The position numbers and the translations under genes were made by a program. Source: Candidatus Mikella endobia (GTDB lineage: Bacteria; Pseudomonadota; Gammaproteobacteria; Enterobacterales; Enterobacteriaceae). From it: a stretch of 64,000 nt of DNA. The stretch is from positions 1 to 64,000 of the forward strand of contig NZ_LN999831.1 of the NCBI RefSeq assembly GCF_900048045.1, given 5' to 3'. The notes below the pieces were generated by a model. The model was not told the origin of the DNA, searched no databases, and was given only the letters and a program-made list of their open reading frames with translations. Every line of letters starts with the position of its first letter. The first letter of the stretch is position 1. Positions 36,836-47,303 of this stretch are shown one piece after another.

Positions 36836-36909
36836 GCATCCGTAGCTCAGTTGGATAGAGTACTCGGCTACGAACCGAGCGGTCGGAGGTTCAAATCCTC
36901 CCGGATGCA
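36836..36909 (+). tRNA. argV: tRNA-Arg(ACG, read as ICG)
   Basis: Acceptor GCATCCG pairs with CGGATGC, discriminator A. The anticodon stem CTCGG/CCGAG has loop CTACGAA (anticodon ACG), and the T-loop has GTTCAAATC. CCA is not encoded. A34 must be deaminated to inosine by TadA to read CGU, CGC and CGA. It lies 28 bases after tRNA-Ser(GCU). Confidence 0.96.
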
Positions 36910-37048
36910 TCATCAATTTTTGTGTACTTATTATTTTATATTTAAATTTTGAAAAAATTGATATATATTCTATAATATATACTGTAAATTTTATGTTTTA
37001 CATTACTATCTATTCTAAATAGAGATAGATCTACTATAAAAGTAATAA

Positions 37049-37264
37049 ATGACTACCTACGATTATTTACTTAAGTTTCGTAAATTAAAAAATTCTGAAA
37101 GTTTAGAAAAATTATTCGATTACTTAAATTCTTCCATTAAAAATGATGTGGAAATTATAAATATGTATAGGGCAGCAGATCATCGCCGTGCTGAATTGGC
37201 TGCCGGTGGCAGGTTATTTAATCTAGGACAAGTACCTAAAGAAATTTGGCGTTATGTAGTGTAA
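37049..37264 (+). CDS. cnu: Cnu (YdgT), Hha-family nucleoid protein
   Basis: Small Hha/YmoA-family protein that partners H-NS and StpA and, in E. coli, binds a site in oriC. The 71-residue length equals E. coli Cnu and the sequence is very close: [18 protein letters not shown] at the start, [14 protein letters not shown] in the middle and [11 protein letters not shown] at the end. This favours Cnu over Hha itself. It is convergent with tyrS; in E. coli cnu, tyrS and rnt also lie in one chromosomal region. Retention in so small a genome is unusual. Confidence 0.93.
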   Translation: MTTYDYLLKFRKLKNSESLEKLFDYLNSSIKNDVEIINMYRAADHRRAELAAGGRLFNLGQVPKEIWRYVV

Positions 37265-37280
37265 TTATTTTTATTCAAGT

Positions 37281-38555
37281 TTATTGCCAATAAAGCAGAA
37301 AATTATGTTTTTTACCTCTTCGTAATAAAGTATAATGACCATATAGCCTGTCAGATTCTTTAAAAACATAATTTTCTGATGTTTGTTTTTTCCCGTTTAT
37401 GGCAATAGCATTGGACTTTATCATAGTGCGAGCCTGTCTTCTCGACAATGCTAAATTAGATACTAGCAACGCCTGCTGTAAATCTACTAGATGACTATCA
37501 ATAACTACTGTAGGTATGCCGTCCTGTGCCATTTGATCGAAATCATTCTTAGTTAATTTCGCTATATTTCCGGTAAATATGCTGGCAGTAATACGTTTTG
37601 CAGCTTCTAAACCATGCTTACCATGAATTATACGAGTTATCTCTTCGGCTAAAATAGCTTGGGCTATTGGTGCTTTATTGCTATCTAGATCCGCTTTTTC
37701 TAGCGCTTCTATTGTCGATAATTCTAGAAAGGTAAAAATCTTTAAAAAGAAATATACGTCGTTATCAGCGGTATTAATCCAGAATTGATAGAATTTATAT
37801 GGGCTCGTTTTATTGGGATCTAGCCAAACAGTACCAGATTCGGTTTTACCGAATTTAGTGCCGTCTTTTTTATTTATAAGTGGTAACGTAAGACCATATA
37901 CAGTGTTGTTATTTAATCTACGTGTTAAATCGATACCAGAAGTGATATTTCCCCATTGATCAGATCCTCCAATTTGAAGTGCTACGCCATACTTTTTGTT
38001 AAGGTATGAAAAATCATATCCTTGTAAAACGTTATAAGAAAACTCTGTAAAAGAAATCCCACTAGTACGTTTTAAACGTTGCTTTACCGTTTCTTTGTTA
38101 ATCATCTTATTAACAGAAAAATATTTCCCAATATCACGCAAAAATGTCAGGACGTTTATTGAACGAAACCAATCATAATTGTTTACAACGATAGCGCTAT
38201 TATCACCACAGTTAAAGTCGAGAACTGATGACACTTGATATTTAATTTTTTCTACCCATTCATGAATAATTTCCAGAGCATTAAGCTTACGCTCAGTAGT
38301 TTTATAACTGGGATCTCCAATAATACCTGTAGCACCACCTACTAATGCTATCGGACGGTGACCAGCTAGTTGAAAGCGAATCAAGCAAAATAATGGGACT
38401 AAATGTCCTAAATGTAAGCTGTCAGCGGTGGGATCGAAACCACAATATAAAACTATTGGTCCTGAAGCTAATCTATCAGCTAGATCTTTTTTATTTGTAA
38501 CCTGAGCAACAAATCCTCGCTTCTGCAATTCTTGCAGAAGGTTATTGCTTACCAT
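37281..38555 (-). CDS. tyrS: Tyrosyl-tRNA synthetase
   Basis: Class I synthetase charging tRNA-Tyr, 424 residues as in E. coli. The start at 38555 gives [15 protein letters not shown] and has GGAG upstream; an earlier in-frame ATG (38567) overlaps that site and adds four non-family residues. The HIGH box appears as HLGH in [14 protein letters not shown] near 41-54, KMSKS as KFGKT in [11 protein letters not shown] near 232, and a C-terminal S4 RNA-binding domain ([19 protein letters not shown]) near 355. Motifs are intact. Confidence 0.97.
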   Translation of the reverse strand: MVSNNLLQELQKRGFVAQVTNKKDLADRLASGPIVLYCGFDPTADSLHLGHLVPLFCLIRFQLAGHRPIALVGGATGIIGDPSYKTTERKLNALEIIHEWVEKIKYQVSSVLDFNCGDNSAIVVNNYDWFRSINVLTFLRDIGKYFSVNKMINKETVKQRLKRTSGISFTEFSYNVLQGYDFSYLNKKYGVALQIGGSDQWGNITSGIDLTRRLNNNTVYGLTLPLINKKDGTKFGKTESGTVWLDPNKTSPYKFYQFWINTADNDVYFFLKIFTFLELSTIEALEKADLDSNKAPIAQAILAEEITRIIHGKHGLEAAKRITASIFTGNIAKLTKNDFDQMAQDGIPTVVIDSHLVDLQQALLVSNLALSRRQARTMIKSNAIAINGKKQTSENYVFKESDRLYGHYTLLRRGKKHNFLLYWQ

Positions 38556-39076
38556 TAAAAACTCCATTATAAAACTAAAAATAGAATTATTCTGTTAATG
38601 CAAGATACTGTTTTATATTTAAAAGATAAATTTTAAAATAAAAGAACTTCTATAACAAAATATTTTCTTATTTAAGAAAAAATTTCTTCGGGAAAAGAAA
38701 GTTATTTAGACAACATAAGTTGATATGATATACATAAATTTTTTGATACTCAAGTTAGTTTTTTAACTTATAGAATTAATTATGATACTGATATAATAGA
38801 GATGCTAATAATAATAGGTTGCCAATTAATATTTTATTTCTTGATAAAGCATCATCTATAAAATATGGAATATTTCCATAATTTACTTTACATTATAAAA
38901 TAATTAAATATATATTTTATTTTGTTTTCTGATTAGATAACTAAACAATATTAACTATTTCATAGTTCTGAAGCTATAGCTAGAAGCAGATATAGACTAA
39001 ATGGTATGGAAATTTATCAATAGATACGAATCTATGCCATAAAAGCGATTAAAATCTCTATTAAGATAACATAAAA
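38556..39076. other. Gene-free AT-rich stretch
   Basis: About 520 bases between the divergent tyrS and rnt. pdxH precedes tyrS in E. coli, but I recognised no trace of it here. Confidence 0.5.
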
Positions 39077-39733
39077 ATGGATAAAATAGTAAAAATAGAA
39101 AATATCAATACCCTCAGCATTCGCTTTAGAGGCTTTTATCCGGTGGTTATTGATGTAGAAACAGCTGGGTTTAATGCTGGAACTGATGCTTTATTAGAAA
39201 TAGCTGCTGTAACATTAAAAATGGATAAAAAAGGATGGTTACATGCTGACAATACTCTTCATTTTCATATTGATCCTTTTCCTGGCGCGCAGCTACAACC
39301 AGAAGCTTTGGCATTTAATGGTATAGATCCGTTAAATCCTTTACGAGGTGCTGTTACTGAGCACGAGGCTTTATATAAGATATTTAAAATGGTACGTAAA
39401 GGTATTAAAGAGCACGATTGTAATCGTGCTATTATTGTAGCTCATAATGCAGCTTTTGATCATGATTTTTTAATGGTCGCTGCAGAACGTGCTGATTTAA
39501 AACACAACCCATTTCATCCTTTTGTTACTTTTGATACAGCAGCATTGAGTGGACTAGTTCTGGGACAGACTGTATTAGCAAAAGCTTGTAACGCTGCTGG
39601 TATAGAATTTGATAATAACGAAGCTCATTCAGCATTATATGATACTGAACGTACAGCAGCGCTGTTTTGTGAATTAGTTAATCGCTGGAAACGTTTAGGT
39701 GGCTGGCCGGTAGAGATACATACCATGACCTAA
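39077..39733 (+). CDS. rnt: Ribonuclease T
   Basis: DEDDh-family 3'-5' exonuclease that trims tRNA and other stable RNA 3' ends. It has 218 residues (E. coli 215). The active-site acidic residues are visible: [10 protein letters not shown] near 23-32 (DxE), [10 protein letters not shown] near 124-133, and [11 protein letters not shown] near 181-191 containing the catalytic histidine and aspartate. Because most tRNAs in this window lack an encoded CCA or have trailing sequence, end-trimming and CCA addition should both be needed. Confidence 0.96.
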   Translation: MDKIVKIENINTLSIRFRGFYPVVIDVETAGFNAGTDALLEIAAVTLKMDKKGWLHADNTLHFHIDPFPGAQLQPEALAFNGIDPLNPLRGAVTEHEALYKIFKMVRKGIKEHDCNRAIIVAHNAAFDHDFLMVAAERADLKHNPFHPFVTFDTAALSGLVLGQTVLAKACNAAGIEFDNNEAHSALYDTERTAALFCELVNRWKRLGGWPVEIHTMT

Positions 39734-39869
39734 ATACTATAAATACTCTCAAACATAATCAAATTATTAATACAGTAAATAAAAAAATATCAATTTTAAT
39801 AAATTTTTAAATATTTACTTAGATTTTTTATCTTCTAGATATCAGCAAGAACCACGATTAATATGATAA

Positions 39870-40325
39870 TTAAGTTCCAACCCATTCTACTGTTTTTATA
39901 ACTGTTATCGTAGCACTGACGCTAATTATAGTTGTACTTGCAGATAAAGTTTGTTTGTAAACATTAATCACTTTTTTTATAGTAGCTTTGCTGCTATGCT
40001 GCTCCAAACTACTAACATATAAATATCACCACGTTGATGGTACGTAGACGGACTATTATCAACTTGATGTTTCTTGGAGGACTGCACACATAAGAACCAT
40101 TTGTTTCTCAGATTACAGCAGTGTCTATCTCTATCTTACTAGTACCATCAATATCTTTAAAGTTGAAGATATTTTGTTTTGTATCTAATGTTTCGGCAAA
40201 TGCCGCATTTTTATATGGGAATCTTATAAATTAACTACTTAACTCTTAGTAGGTACTTTAATACTAAAATTAGTTACTAATACTGCTATTTAAAATACTT
40301 TTGAATAACTTTAACATCAAAAAAA
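39870..40325 (-). pseudogene. murA: Degraded UDP-GlcNAc enolpyruvyl transferase (murA)
   Basis: murA follows ibaG in E. coli, and its ruin is here on the minus strand. Pieces in order: NAAFAETLD and FNFKDIDG near 40150-40220 (matching KNAALP...VPKLKDVD), LYVSSLEQHSSKATIKK near 39970-40020 (matching DLHISGLEQLGATIKL), and ISVSATITVIKTV near 39885-39925 (matching VSVGATVTIMCA). Large internal deletions, frameshifts and stops make it non-functional. The enzyme catalyses the first committed step of peptidoglycan synthesis. Confidence 0.85.
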
Positions 40326-40332
40326 TTTTTTA

Positions 40333-40599
40333 CTATGTAAAAATTCCCCCAATTTTAAATTTACGATAAAATTGCCACTCTTTTGGAGTGTATACTTTAA
40401 TTGATAAAGCGTGAATACGTTTCTTTAAAATATGTTCCATAAGTGGTGTATAAATAATCTGCTGTTTTTTAACTGAGCTCATATCAGCGAATAACTCGCT
40501 AACTGCAATAATCTTAAAATGTCTGCCGGTGACGTTTACATAAACTTCATCTAATGCAATATTTTTCATCAGTAACTTTTTTATTTCACTTATTTTCAT
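40333..40599 (-). CDS. ibaG: BolA-family protein IbaG
   Basis: BolA-like partner of monothiol glutaredoxins in iron-sulfur handling. It has 88 residues. VYVNVTGRHFKIIAVSELF near 19-37 and KKQQIIYTPLMEHI near 43-56, with the conserved histidine near 63 (RIHALSIK), fit IbaG better than BolA. The end is TPKEWQFYRK. Its usual downstream neighbour murA is dead and its upstream mla genes are gone. grxD, encoding its likely partner, lies about 1.3 kb away. Confidence 0.92.
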   Translation of the reverse strand: MKISEIKKLLMKNIALDEVYVNVTGRHFKIIAVSELFADMSSVKKQQIIYTPLMEHILKKRIHALSIKVYTPKEWQFYRKFKIGGIFT

Positions 40600-41087
40600 A
40601 TATAAATTTTATTTGATAATATTTATCATTAGGAATAATATAGATAGCAACGTGAATAGTGATCAATATTTTATATAAATAATCCTCTGTTCTCTTGCTA
40701 TTCTAGTGATTTAGAATTTATCTATACAGCAGTAGTATAGGTATTAAAATATTACATAGGTATTATCTATCATTACAGCGATAGATTTTTATTACTTTAT
40801 TTTAAAAATAATTTTAATAAAAATTATTTTAATTTTTTATAGAAATTAGTAATTCTACTATGTAAATAGTACATAATATGTATATATAAAAATATAAATG
40901 TGAATATAATAAATTTTATCTTTTAAAAAAACAATATGGTGCTGATTAATAAATTCTAGCAGACAAGAGAACCTAATAATTTTACTTATCATATGCTGCA
41001 TGATTTAGGTATGTATAAAGGTAGGTAAAATTAATATTTACTAATAAGTTTAACTAATCGTTAATATTTTTTAGATAAGGAAAACTT
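40600..41087. other. Gene-free AT-rich stretch
   Basis: About 490 bases between the divergent ibaG and ribC. The mla operon would precede ibaG in E. coli; nothing of it is recognisable. An AAGGA ribosome binding site for ribC is at the end. Confidence 0.5.
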
Positions 41088-41717
41088 ATGTTTACTGGTA
41101 TAATTCAATCTACGGCGCCCATTATCGCGATTGAAGAAAAAAAGTTTTTTCGTACTCATTATATACTATTACCTGTAGAGTTATTACCAAACTTGAATAT
41201 TGGAGCTTCAGTAGCACATAATGGTTGTTGTTTGACAGTTACTGGTATTAATGGTACTTTAATAAGTTTTGATCTAATGAAAGAAACGTTAAGACTAACT
41301 AATTTATGCCAGCTTAAAGTAGGTGATGAAATTAATATAGAGAGAGCGGCAAGACTTCATTCAGAAATTAGCGGTCATCTAATATCAGGACATATTATTT
41401 GTATTGCTGAATTAATGAAAATTATTATATCAGAAAATAACCGACAACTGTGGTTTTCATTACACAATTATACATTAATAAAATATGTTTTGCATAAAGG
41501 ATATATTGCCTTAGACGGTATTAGCTTAACAGTTGGAAAAGTAGTTAATAATTGCTTTTGTGTACATTTAATACCTGAAACATTACTACGTACTACACTA
41601 GGTAAAAAACTACTAGGTTATAACGTTAATATCGAAATTGATTCGCAGACGCAGTTGATTGTTAATACTGTAGAGCGGGTCTTCTTAGCAAAGAGTAATC
41701 ATAACTTTTGTTATTGA
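41088..41717 (+). CDS. ribC: Riboflavin synthase (alpha chain)
   Basis: Dismutates two 6,7-dimethyl-8-ribityllumazine molecules into riboflavin (also called ribE in some nomenclatures). It has 209 residues (E. coli 213). Two lumazine-binding repeats are visible: N-terminal MFTGIIQSTAPI with GASVAHNGCCLTV near 42-54, and GHLISGHI near 96 with YIALDGISLTVG near 139-150. Active-site residues of MFTGI and the CCLTV segment are kept. Its E. coli neighbourhood (rnt-grxD-ribC) is partly preserved. Confidence 0.96.
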   Translation: MFTGIIQSTAPIIAIEEKKFFRTHYILLPVELLPNLNIGASVAHNGCCLTVTGINGTLISFDLMKETLRLTNLCQLKVGDEINIERAARLHSEISGHLISGHIICIAELMKIIISENNRQLWFSLHNYTLIKYVLHKGYIALDGISLTVGKVVNNCFCVHLIPETLLRTTLGKKLLGYNVNIEIDSQTQLIVNTVERVFLAKSNHNFCY

Positions 41718-41830
41718 AAAATAATTTACTCTCTGAAACTGATATTTAAGTATATGTAAGAATTTAAGTTTCATAAAAAAATATGTTCTTAACTGTTTGT
41801 TATTAACAAATTAATTGTTAGAAGAGAAAC

Positions 41831-42163
41831 ATGAATATTAAAAAAATTAAACAACAAATAAAAGAAAATAAAATACTTCTTTATATGAAAGGATCCCCAA
41901 ACTGTCCCAGTTGTGGTTTTTCTGCTAAAGCAGTAGAAATTATTTCTAAATACGTAGAAAATTTTTCTTATATTGATGTACTAATTAATCCAGATATTCG
42001 TGTTGAATTACCTAAATTAGCTAACTGGCCTACATTCCCACAACTATGGATAAATGGTAATTTTATTGGTGGATGTGATATAATTATTGAGATGTACCAA
42101 AATGGTGAATTAAAAGAAATTATTAATAATCTACGATTAAATGCAGTTAACAACCAACCATAA
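41831..42163 (+). CDS. grxD: Monothiol glutaredoxin 4
   Basis: CGFS-type glutaredoxin that holds and transfers [2Fe-2S] clusters, with BolA-type partners. It has 110 residues (E. coli 115). The active site reads PSCGFSAKAV near 26-35, followed by WPTFPQLWINGNFIGGCDI near 61-79, which holds the glutathione-binding cis-proline and GGCD motifs. A preceding KGSPNC adds an extra cysteine. It lies close to ibaG. Confidence 0.95.
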   Translation: MNIKKIKQQIKENKILLYMKGSPNCPSCGFSAKAVEIISKYVENFSYIDVLINPDIRVELPKLANWPTFPQLWINGNFIGGCDIIIEMYQNGELKEIINNLRLNAVNNQP

Positions 42164-42334
42164 GAATAATTATTATTATGGAAATTTTTGAAATTAGTGC
42201 GTGCTAGATTGCTATCTTCTAGAAAAAATAAGAATAAATTATCTTACTACGATTCTACTGTATTAGATGGTTATGGATATGTACTAACTACAGATTTACT
42301 CTGGGGATTAAACAGAGTATAATAATTTTCCGTA

Positions 42335-42411
42335 CGGTGAGTGGCGCAGTCTGGCAGCGCAATACGTTCGGGACGTATGGGTCAGAGGTTCAAATCCTCT
42401 CTCACCGACCA
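42335..42411 (+). tRNA. proK: tRNA-Pro(CGG)
   Basis: Acceptor CGGTGAG pairs with CTCACCG, discriminator A, and CCA is encoded. The anticodon stem ATACG/CGTAT carries a loop holding CGG (TTCGGGA). The T-loop has GTTCAAATC. It reads CCG only, so with tRNA-Pro(GGG) also here it adds decoding redundancy for proline. Confidence 0.95.
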
Positions 42412-42868
42412 ATGGTGCTGTAATTATCATTTTCTATACTATTTATAATTTATCACCTGTATTCACAAGCAAAGTGATAGTTATCTATTTTATCTAGTTA
42501 TTCGTCTTTACAAGACGTTATCTAAATAACATTTAAAATGAATCCATATATTCTTTTCTGCTTCATTCCTAGATACATAATCTATTCTCTTAAGAGATTT
42601 ATTATCGACCTCTAAAAATTAAATTTTAATTATCTAATTTAAAGGCATCTTGTGAAATGAAATATTTCTTAAATGCAGAATAATTTTTAACTACAACTAA
42701 TAATAAAACGATAAAATACTGTTATTTGTTTCTAAGAGCATCATTTTGCAAAAAAAATAATAAAGAAATTATGCGATAAGTTCTTCTGCTGATACATTTT
42801 TATAGTGTATGTTATATCTATAATATAAAATTATATCAAAATTTTTTATCTCGAGGTGTGTAATTATT
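42412..42868. other. Gene-free AT-rich stretch upstream of greA
   Basis: About 450 bases between tRNA-Pro and greA. No coding fossil or RNA gene recognised. GAGGTG near 42853 is the greA ribosome binding site. Confidence 0.5.
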
Positions 42869-43345
42869 ATGAATAAGATTCCTATGACTAGGCGCGGCGC
42901 GGAAAAACTCCGTAAGGAACTTGAATATTTAAAAAATGTTTGCCGACCTAAGATTACCAGATCTATTGCTGATGCTCGTGAATATGGTGATTTAAAAGAA
43001 AATGCTGAGTATCATGCTGCTAGAGAACAACAAGGATTTTGTGAATGCCGAATAGAAAAAATAGAAACTAAATTATTTAATGCACAGGTGATAGATGTAA
43101 CTAAGCTTACCCCGAACGGCAAAGTTATTTTTGGGGCTACAGTTAGTGTAGAGAATCTTAATAAAAAAGAAAAAACAAAATATTGCATTGTCGGTGATGA
43201 TGAAGCTGATTTTAAACAAAATCTAATTTCTATTAATTCTCCTATAGCTCGCGGACTTGTTGGAAAAATAGAAGGAGACATTGTAGTTATTAAAACTCCT
43301 AGTGGAGTAGTAAAATATAAGATACTTAGTGTTGATTATTTGTAA
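42869..43345 (+). CDS. greA: Transcript cleavage factor GreA
   Basis: Rescues backtracked RNA polymerase by stimulating cleavage of the nascent RNA 3' end. It has 158 residues, as in E. coli. The coiled-coil tip acidic residues lie in [18 protein letters not shown] near 34-51, and the C-terminal FKBP-like domain holds [22 protein letters not shown] near 106-127. The next genes follow the E. coli greA, rlmE, ftsH direction, with yhbY missing. Confidence 0.97.
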   Translation: MNKIPMTRRGAEKLRKELEYLKNVCRPKITRSIADAREYGDLKENAEYHAAREQQGFCECRIEKIETKLFNAQVIDVTKLTPNGKVIFGATVSVENLNKKEKTKYCIVGDDEADFKQNLISINSPIARGLVGKIEGDIVVIKTPSGVVKYKILSVDYL

Positions 43346-43495
43346 ACTTACTAGTTAGATATCTCTCAACAGAAATAAAAATTTTTTTACTAATATCTCT
43401 TAATTTAAGTAATTCTTTTCCTATAAATACAAAATATATATGAATATATTTATTAAATCTTGCTAAAGTTAATTTTAAGTAATTAATATATAAAA

Positions 43496-44125
43496 ATGAC
43501 TACTAAAAATCGTTCTACAAGTTCTACCCGTTGGCTACAAGAACACTTTAATGATAAATATGTTCAGCAGGCACAAAAAAAACAACTGCGTTCTCGTGCT
43601 TGGTTTAAACTTCATCAAATACAACAAAGTGACAAGCTATTTTATCCAGGAATAACTGTAGTAGATTTAGGATCTGCCCCTGGAGGTTGGTCTCAATATG
43701 TTGTTATGCAAATAGGCAATAAAGGTCGTGTTATTGCTTGTGATATTCTACCAATGGATTTAATAGTAGGTGTAGATTTTATACAAGGTGATTTTCGTAA
43801 CCCATTAGTGTTAAAGTCTTTGATGGAAATTATAGGTAAAAAAAAAGTGCAGGTAGTACTATCAGATATGGCTCCTAATATAAGTGGTATTCCAGCAGTT
43901 GATATACCTAAAGCTATGTATCTAGTAGAATTAGCACTGGAAATGTGTCTAGATATTCTTGCCCCCAGTGGTAGTTTTTTGGTAAAAATGTTTCAGGGAG
44001 AAACTTTTGATAAGTACCTGCATACAATACGTTCTCTTTTTAAGAATGTCAAAATTCGTAAACCTGAAGCTTCTCGGAACCATTCACGAGAAGTGTATAT
44101 TGTAGCGAAAGAACGTAAATTCTAG
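43496..44125 (+). CDS. rlmE: 23S rRNA 2'-O-methyltransferase (RrmJ/FtsJ)
   Basis: Methylates U2552 of 23S rRNA late in large-subunit assembly. It has 209 residues, equal to E. coli. The SAM-binding motif [14 protein letters not shown] lies near 56-69. The catalytic tetrad K-D-K-E is represented by RAWFKL near 35, SDMAPN near 123, FLVKMF near 161 and the glutamate of HSREVYIVA near 199. It is 40 bases ahead of ftsH and likely in the same transcript, as in E. coli where the pair is heat-inducible. Confidence 0.97.
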   Translation: MTTKNRSTSSTRWLQEHFNDKYVQQAQKKQLRSRAWFKLHQIQQSDKLFYPGITVVDLGSAPGGWSQYVVMQIGNKGRVIACDILPMDLIVGVDFIQGDFRNPLVLKSLMEIIGKKKVQVVLSDMAPNISGIPAVDIPKAMYLVELALEMCLDILAPSGSFLVKMFQGETFDKYLHTIRSLFKNVKIRKPEASRNHSREVYIVAKERKF

Positions 44126-44165
44126 TATCTTAACTTTAATTTATATATCATATGAGGTTAATTCC

Positions 44166-46064
44166 TTGAGTGACATGGCAAAAAACCTAATTATTTGGTT
44201 AATTATTGCAGTTTTATTAATTTCTGTATTTCAGAGTTTGAGTCCCCACGAATATAATAAACGTCAAGTAGATTACTCTACTTTTATGTCTGAATTAAAT
44301 AAAGATCAGGTTAAAGAAGCACGTATTAATGGTCGTGAAATCACAGTTATTAAAAAAAATAGTAATCGCTATATTACTTATATTCCTATAAATGATCCTA
44401 AGCTTCTTGATATTCTTTTGACAAAAAGCGTGAAAGTTGTCGGGGAGCCTCCAGAAGAACCCAATATTATAGCATCTGTATTTATCTCTTGGTTTCCGAT
44501 GTTATTACTCATTGGGGTCTGGGTTTTCTTTATGCGGCAAATGCAAAGCGGCAGTAAAGGTGCTATGTCTTTTGGTAAAAGTAAGGCTAGAATCCTTACT
44601 GAAGATAAAATGAAAATAACATTTGCTGATGTTGCTGGTTGTGATGAAGCTAAAGAAGAAGTTAGTGAACTAGTAGATTACTTGCGTGAACCAAGTAGGT
44701 TTCAAAAACTTGGGGGAAAAATTCCTAAAGGAGTTTTAATGGTAGGTCCTCCTGGTACCGGAAAAACATTACTAGCCAAAGCTATTGCTGGTGAAGCTAA
44801 AGTTCCTTTTTTTAATATTTCTGGTTCTGATTTTGTAGAAATGTTTGTGGGAGTAGGTGCGTCTCGCGTTCGTGATATGTTTGAGCAAGCTAAGAAAGCA
44901 GCACCATGCATTATCTTTATTGATGAAATTGATGCAGTAGGACGTCATCGTGGTGCAGGACTTGGTGGTGGTCATGATGAACGTGAACAAACTCTAAACC
45001 AAATGCTTGTTGAAATGGACGGATTTGAAGGAAATGAAGAAATTATCGTTATTGCTGCAACTAATCGCCCAGATGTTTTAGATCCTGCTTTACTTCGTCC
45101 TGGTCGTTTTGATCGTCATGTGGTAGTGGGACTACCAGATATTAGAGGAAGAGAACAAATTTTGAGAGTGCACATACGTCATGTGACGCTTGCACCTGAT
45201 ATAGATATCTTAGTTATTGCGCGTGGGACACCTGGATTTTCAGGTGCAGATTTAGCTAACCTAGTAAACGAAGCCGCTCTATTTGCAGCCCGTGGTAGTA
45301 AACGCATGGTATCAATGATAGAATTTGAAAAAGCAAAAGATAAAATTATGATGGGCGCCGAGCGCCGTTCTCTGGTAATGACCGAAGCACAAAAAGAGTC
45401 TACAGCTTATCACGAAGCTGGACATGCCATCATTGGTCGTCTGGTACCAGAACATGATCCAGTTCATAAAGTAACGATTATTCCGCGCGGTAGAGCCCTT
45501 GGGGTTACATTTTTTCTCCCAGAAAGGGATACTATCAGCGTTAGTCGCCAAAAGTTAGAAAGCCAAATATCTACCCTATATGGTGGTAGGTTAGCAGAAG
45601 AAATTATTTATGGTTCAGAAAATATTTCTACTGGTGCTTCTAACGACATCAAAGTAGCAACATCTATTGCCAGAAATATGGTAACTCAATGGGGTTTCTC
45701 TGAAAAATTAGGTCCTCTTTTATATACAGAGGAAGAGTGCGAAGTATTTCTGGGACGCTCAGTAGCTAAGTCAAAACATATATCAGATGAAACGACACGT
45801 ATCATCGATCAAGAAGTGAAATCATTAATTGAACGAAATTATATACGTGCACGTACACTATTGATTGATAATATAGATATCTTGCATGCAATGAAAGATG
45901 CATTAATGAAATATGAAACTATTAACGTATTGCAGATAGATGACTTAATGAGCCGTAAAGTAGTTGGTACCGCAGCAGGAGGGGATAATGTTGTTTCTGG
46001 TACTAATTGTAGCGAAAGAAAGTACATCAATTGTGCCTTAAATAAATTAACTACTAATAAATAG
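44166..46064 (+). CDS. ftsH: Membrane-anchored ATP-dependent zinc protease FtsH
   Basis: Inner-membrane AAA+ protease that degrades sigma-32, LpxC and misassembled membrane proteins. It has 632 residues (E. coli 644-647). Two membrane segments ([16 protein letters not shown] near 7-22, and one near 101-120) precede Walker A GPPGTGKT near 198, Walker [12 protein letters not shown] near 252, and the zinc motif HEAGH near 417. I use the TTG start at 44166 (MSDMAKN) because GAGG lies about eight bases upstream and E. coli has the same TTG; ATG at 44175 is the alternative. Confidence 0.97.
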   Translation: MSDMAKNLIIWLIIAVLLISVFQSLSPHEYNKRQVDYSTFMSELNKDQVKEARINGREITVIKKNSNRYITYIPINDPKLLDILLTKSVKVVGEPPEEPNIIASVFISWFPMLLLIGVWVFFMRQMQSGSKGAMSFGKSKARILTEDKMKITFADVAGCDEAKEEVSELVDYLREPSRFQKLGGKIPKGVLMVGPPGTGKTLLAKAIAGEAKVPFFNISGSDFVEMFVGVGASRVRDMFEQAKKAAPCIIFIDEIDAVGRHRGAGLGGGHDEREQTLNQMLVEMDGFEGNEEIIVIAATNRPDVLDPALLRPGRFDRHVVVGLPDIRGREQILRVHIRHVTLAPDIDILVIARGTPGFSGADLANLVNEAALFAARGSKRMVSMIEFEKAKDKIMMGAERRSLVMTEAQKESTAYHEAGHAIIGRLVPEHDPVHKVTIIPRGRALGVTFFLPERDTISVSRQKLESQISTLYGGRLAEEIIYGSENISTGASNDIKVATSIARNMVTQWGFSEKLGPLLYTEEECEVFLGRSVAKSKHISDETTRIIDQEVKSLIERNYIRARTLLIDNIDILHAMKDALMKYETINVLQIDDLMSRKVVGTAAGGDNVVSGTNCSERKYINCALNKLTTNK

Positions 46065-46439
46065 TAATTAAATAAATACTATAAGAGTCTATCTTTGTAG
46101 ATAGATATAAAAATTAGAGACTATTTATTAATTTTTTTCTAGAGATGAAACCAATCAATTTTAATGATAGAATTTATCTATTAATACTCAATAATATTTT
46201 ATTCAAACTGAATTTGATTTTTCTTCTCTATGTAAAAATAGAATACAACTTGATCATAGTGCAAAAAAGTATTATCATATATAATATATTTAAGAAAAAA
46301 AATATTTTTACTATTAATTACTGATAGTAATCATCATATTTATGATTTAAAATTTATAATGATAAACTCATTTATTAGAACTTATATTGGTAATGATTAA
46401 CAACAAATAATTTTGAAATTAAGTAATATTATTTTCTTT

Positions 46440-46800
46440 ACTACCCTAATTTTTATTAGGCTACTGGTATTTTAGTAAAATATTGATAAATTTTGCAAAG
46501 ATAAACGTCTTAGATTATTTCTCTATAATGTTATCTGTTAGATTTAACTGGGTGCCAATAATATCAGTATTAAAAAACTGAAAATTATTGTTTATTTTGC
46601 TGTACCGTACCAGATTGCTAGCTATTAAGTTGTTGCATTAGTATGGATGGAGGAGCCACAAGTACATCTTGATGGAAAAGTTGACTACTGTCGATGGTAT
46701 TATTATTGTTGTCATTTATAGTTAAAAAGAGAATATCTGTTGTTTAATTTTAGTTTGTTTTTCTGCTAACAATTAGTTAGCTGTAAAATATAGTGGCAAC
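46440..46800 (+). pseudogene. glmM: Degraded phosphoglucosamine mutase (glmM)
   Basis: glmM lies between ftsH/folP and secG in E. coli. The gap here (46065-46906) has GlmM pieces on the plus strand. DKFCKDKR near 46492 aligns with YIEFCKATF. SIKKLKIIVYFAVPYQIAS at 46566-46620 aligns with [20 protein letters not shown]. After a stop, VVALVWMEEPQVHL aligns with VIAIGCEPNGVNI. TVDG...IIIVVIY near 46690-46720 aligns with the magnesium-loop region DGDGDRVIMVD. Stops and deletions abound. folP is unrecognisable in 46065-46440. GlmM makes glucosamine-1-phosphate for UDP-GlcNAc. Confidence 0.75.
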
Positions 46801-46906
46801 TAAAGTAAGTTTTATTTTAAAATTAATTTTGATTAAAATTGAATATTTTAGATACCCTCTTATAAAAAGAGATATCTATTTAGTAATTCAATTACGGATA
46901 CAAAAT

Positions 46907-47212
46907 ATGTATCGATTTCTATTAGTTATTTTTCTAGTAATATCTATTGTACTTATAATACTAATTATGCTGCAACAAATTAAAGGTGCTGATGTAAAAA
47001 CTTCATCAAGTGTAGGCAGTACTATATTTAGTTTTAAAACTTATAATAAGTTCGTAACTAGTATAACATTTATACTAGCAACGCTAGTTTTTGTTCTCAG
47101 TTTAATACTAGGAAATATAAGTAATAAATATAGTAAAAAAATAAATGGTACCGATCTAAATAATGTTCAGTATAAAAAAGTAAACCAGTTGAAAAATTGC
47201 AAACATGATTAG
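46907..47212 (+). CDS. secG: Preprotein translocase subunit SecG
   Basis: Auxiliary two-helix subunit of the SecYEG channel. The ATG at 46907 gives MYRFLLVIFLVISIVLI, matching family starts; an open frame further upstream (from 46793) lies in the glmM ruin and is not part of SecG. The product is 101 residues (E. coli 110). The conserved IMLQQIKGADV near 20-30 follows helix 1, and helix 2 (FILATLVFVLSLILGN) is near 54-70. It is followed nine bases later by tRNA-Leu, as in E. coli. Confidence 0.93.
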   Translation: MYRFLLVIFLVISIVLIILIMLQQIKGADVKTSSSVGSTIFSFKTYNKFVTSITFILATLVFVLSLILGNISNKYSKKINGTDLNNVQYKKVNQLKNCKHD

Positions 47213-47221
47213 TAATTCAGT

Positions 47222-47303
47222 GCCGAGGTGGTGGAATTGGTAAACACGCTACCTTGAGGTGGTAGTGCCGTAAGGCTTACGGGTTCAAATCCCGTCCTCG
47301 GTA
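47222..47303 (+). tRNA. leuU: tRNA-Leu(GAG)
   Basis: Class II tRNA. Acceptor GCCGAGG pairs with CCTCGGT, discriminator A, anticodon stem CTACC/GGTAG with loop TTGAGGT (anticodon GAG), and a short variable arm (tgccgtaaggct). The T-loop reads GTTCAAATC. CCA is not encoded. It directly follows secG. The initiator tRNA metY, which lies nearby before rimP in E. coli, is not seen between here and rimP. Confidence 0.95.

Noticed and set aside
36698..36916. Minus-strand open frame reading like a small protein with GGFEPPT
   Set aside because: It is the antisense of the tRNA-Ser and tRNA-Arg genes. GGFEPPT-type proteins are classic false calls from tRNA T-arms.
46088..46105. TCTATCT/AGATAGA hairpin after ftsH as a terminator
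   Set aside because: A weak AT-rich stem without a T run; such inverted repeats are common by chance in this DNA.
46600..46720. Minus-strand frame reading HQDVLVAPPSILMQQL, which at first looked like a lost gene
   Set aside because: The plus strand of the same stretch aligns with GlmM and fits the ftsH-glmM-secG order, so the minus reading is the antisense of that fossil.
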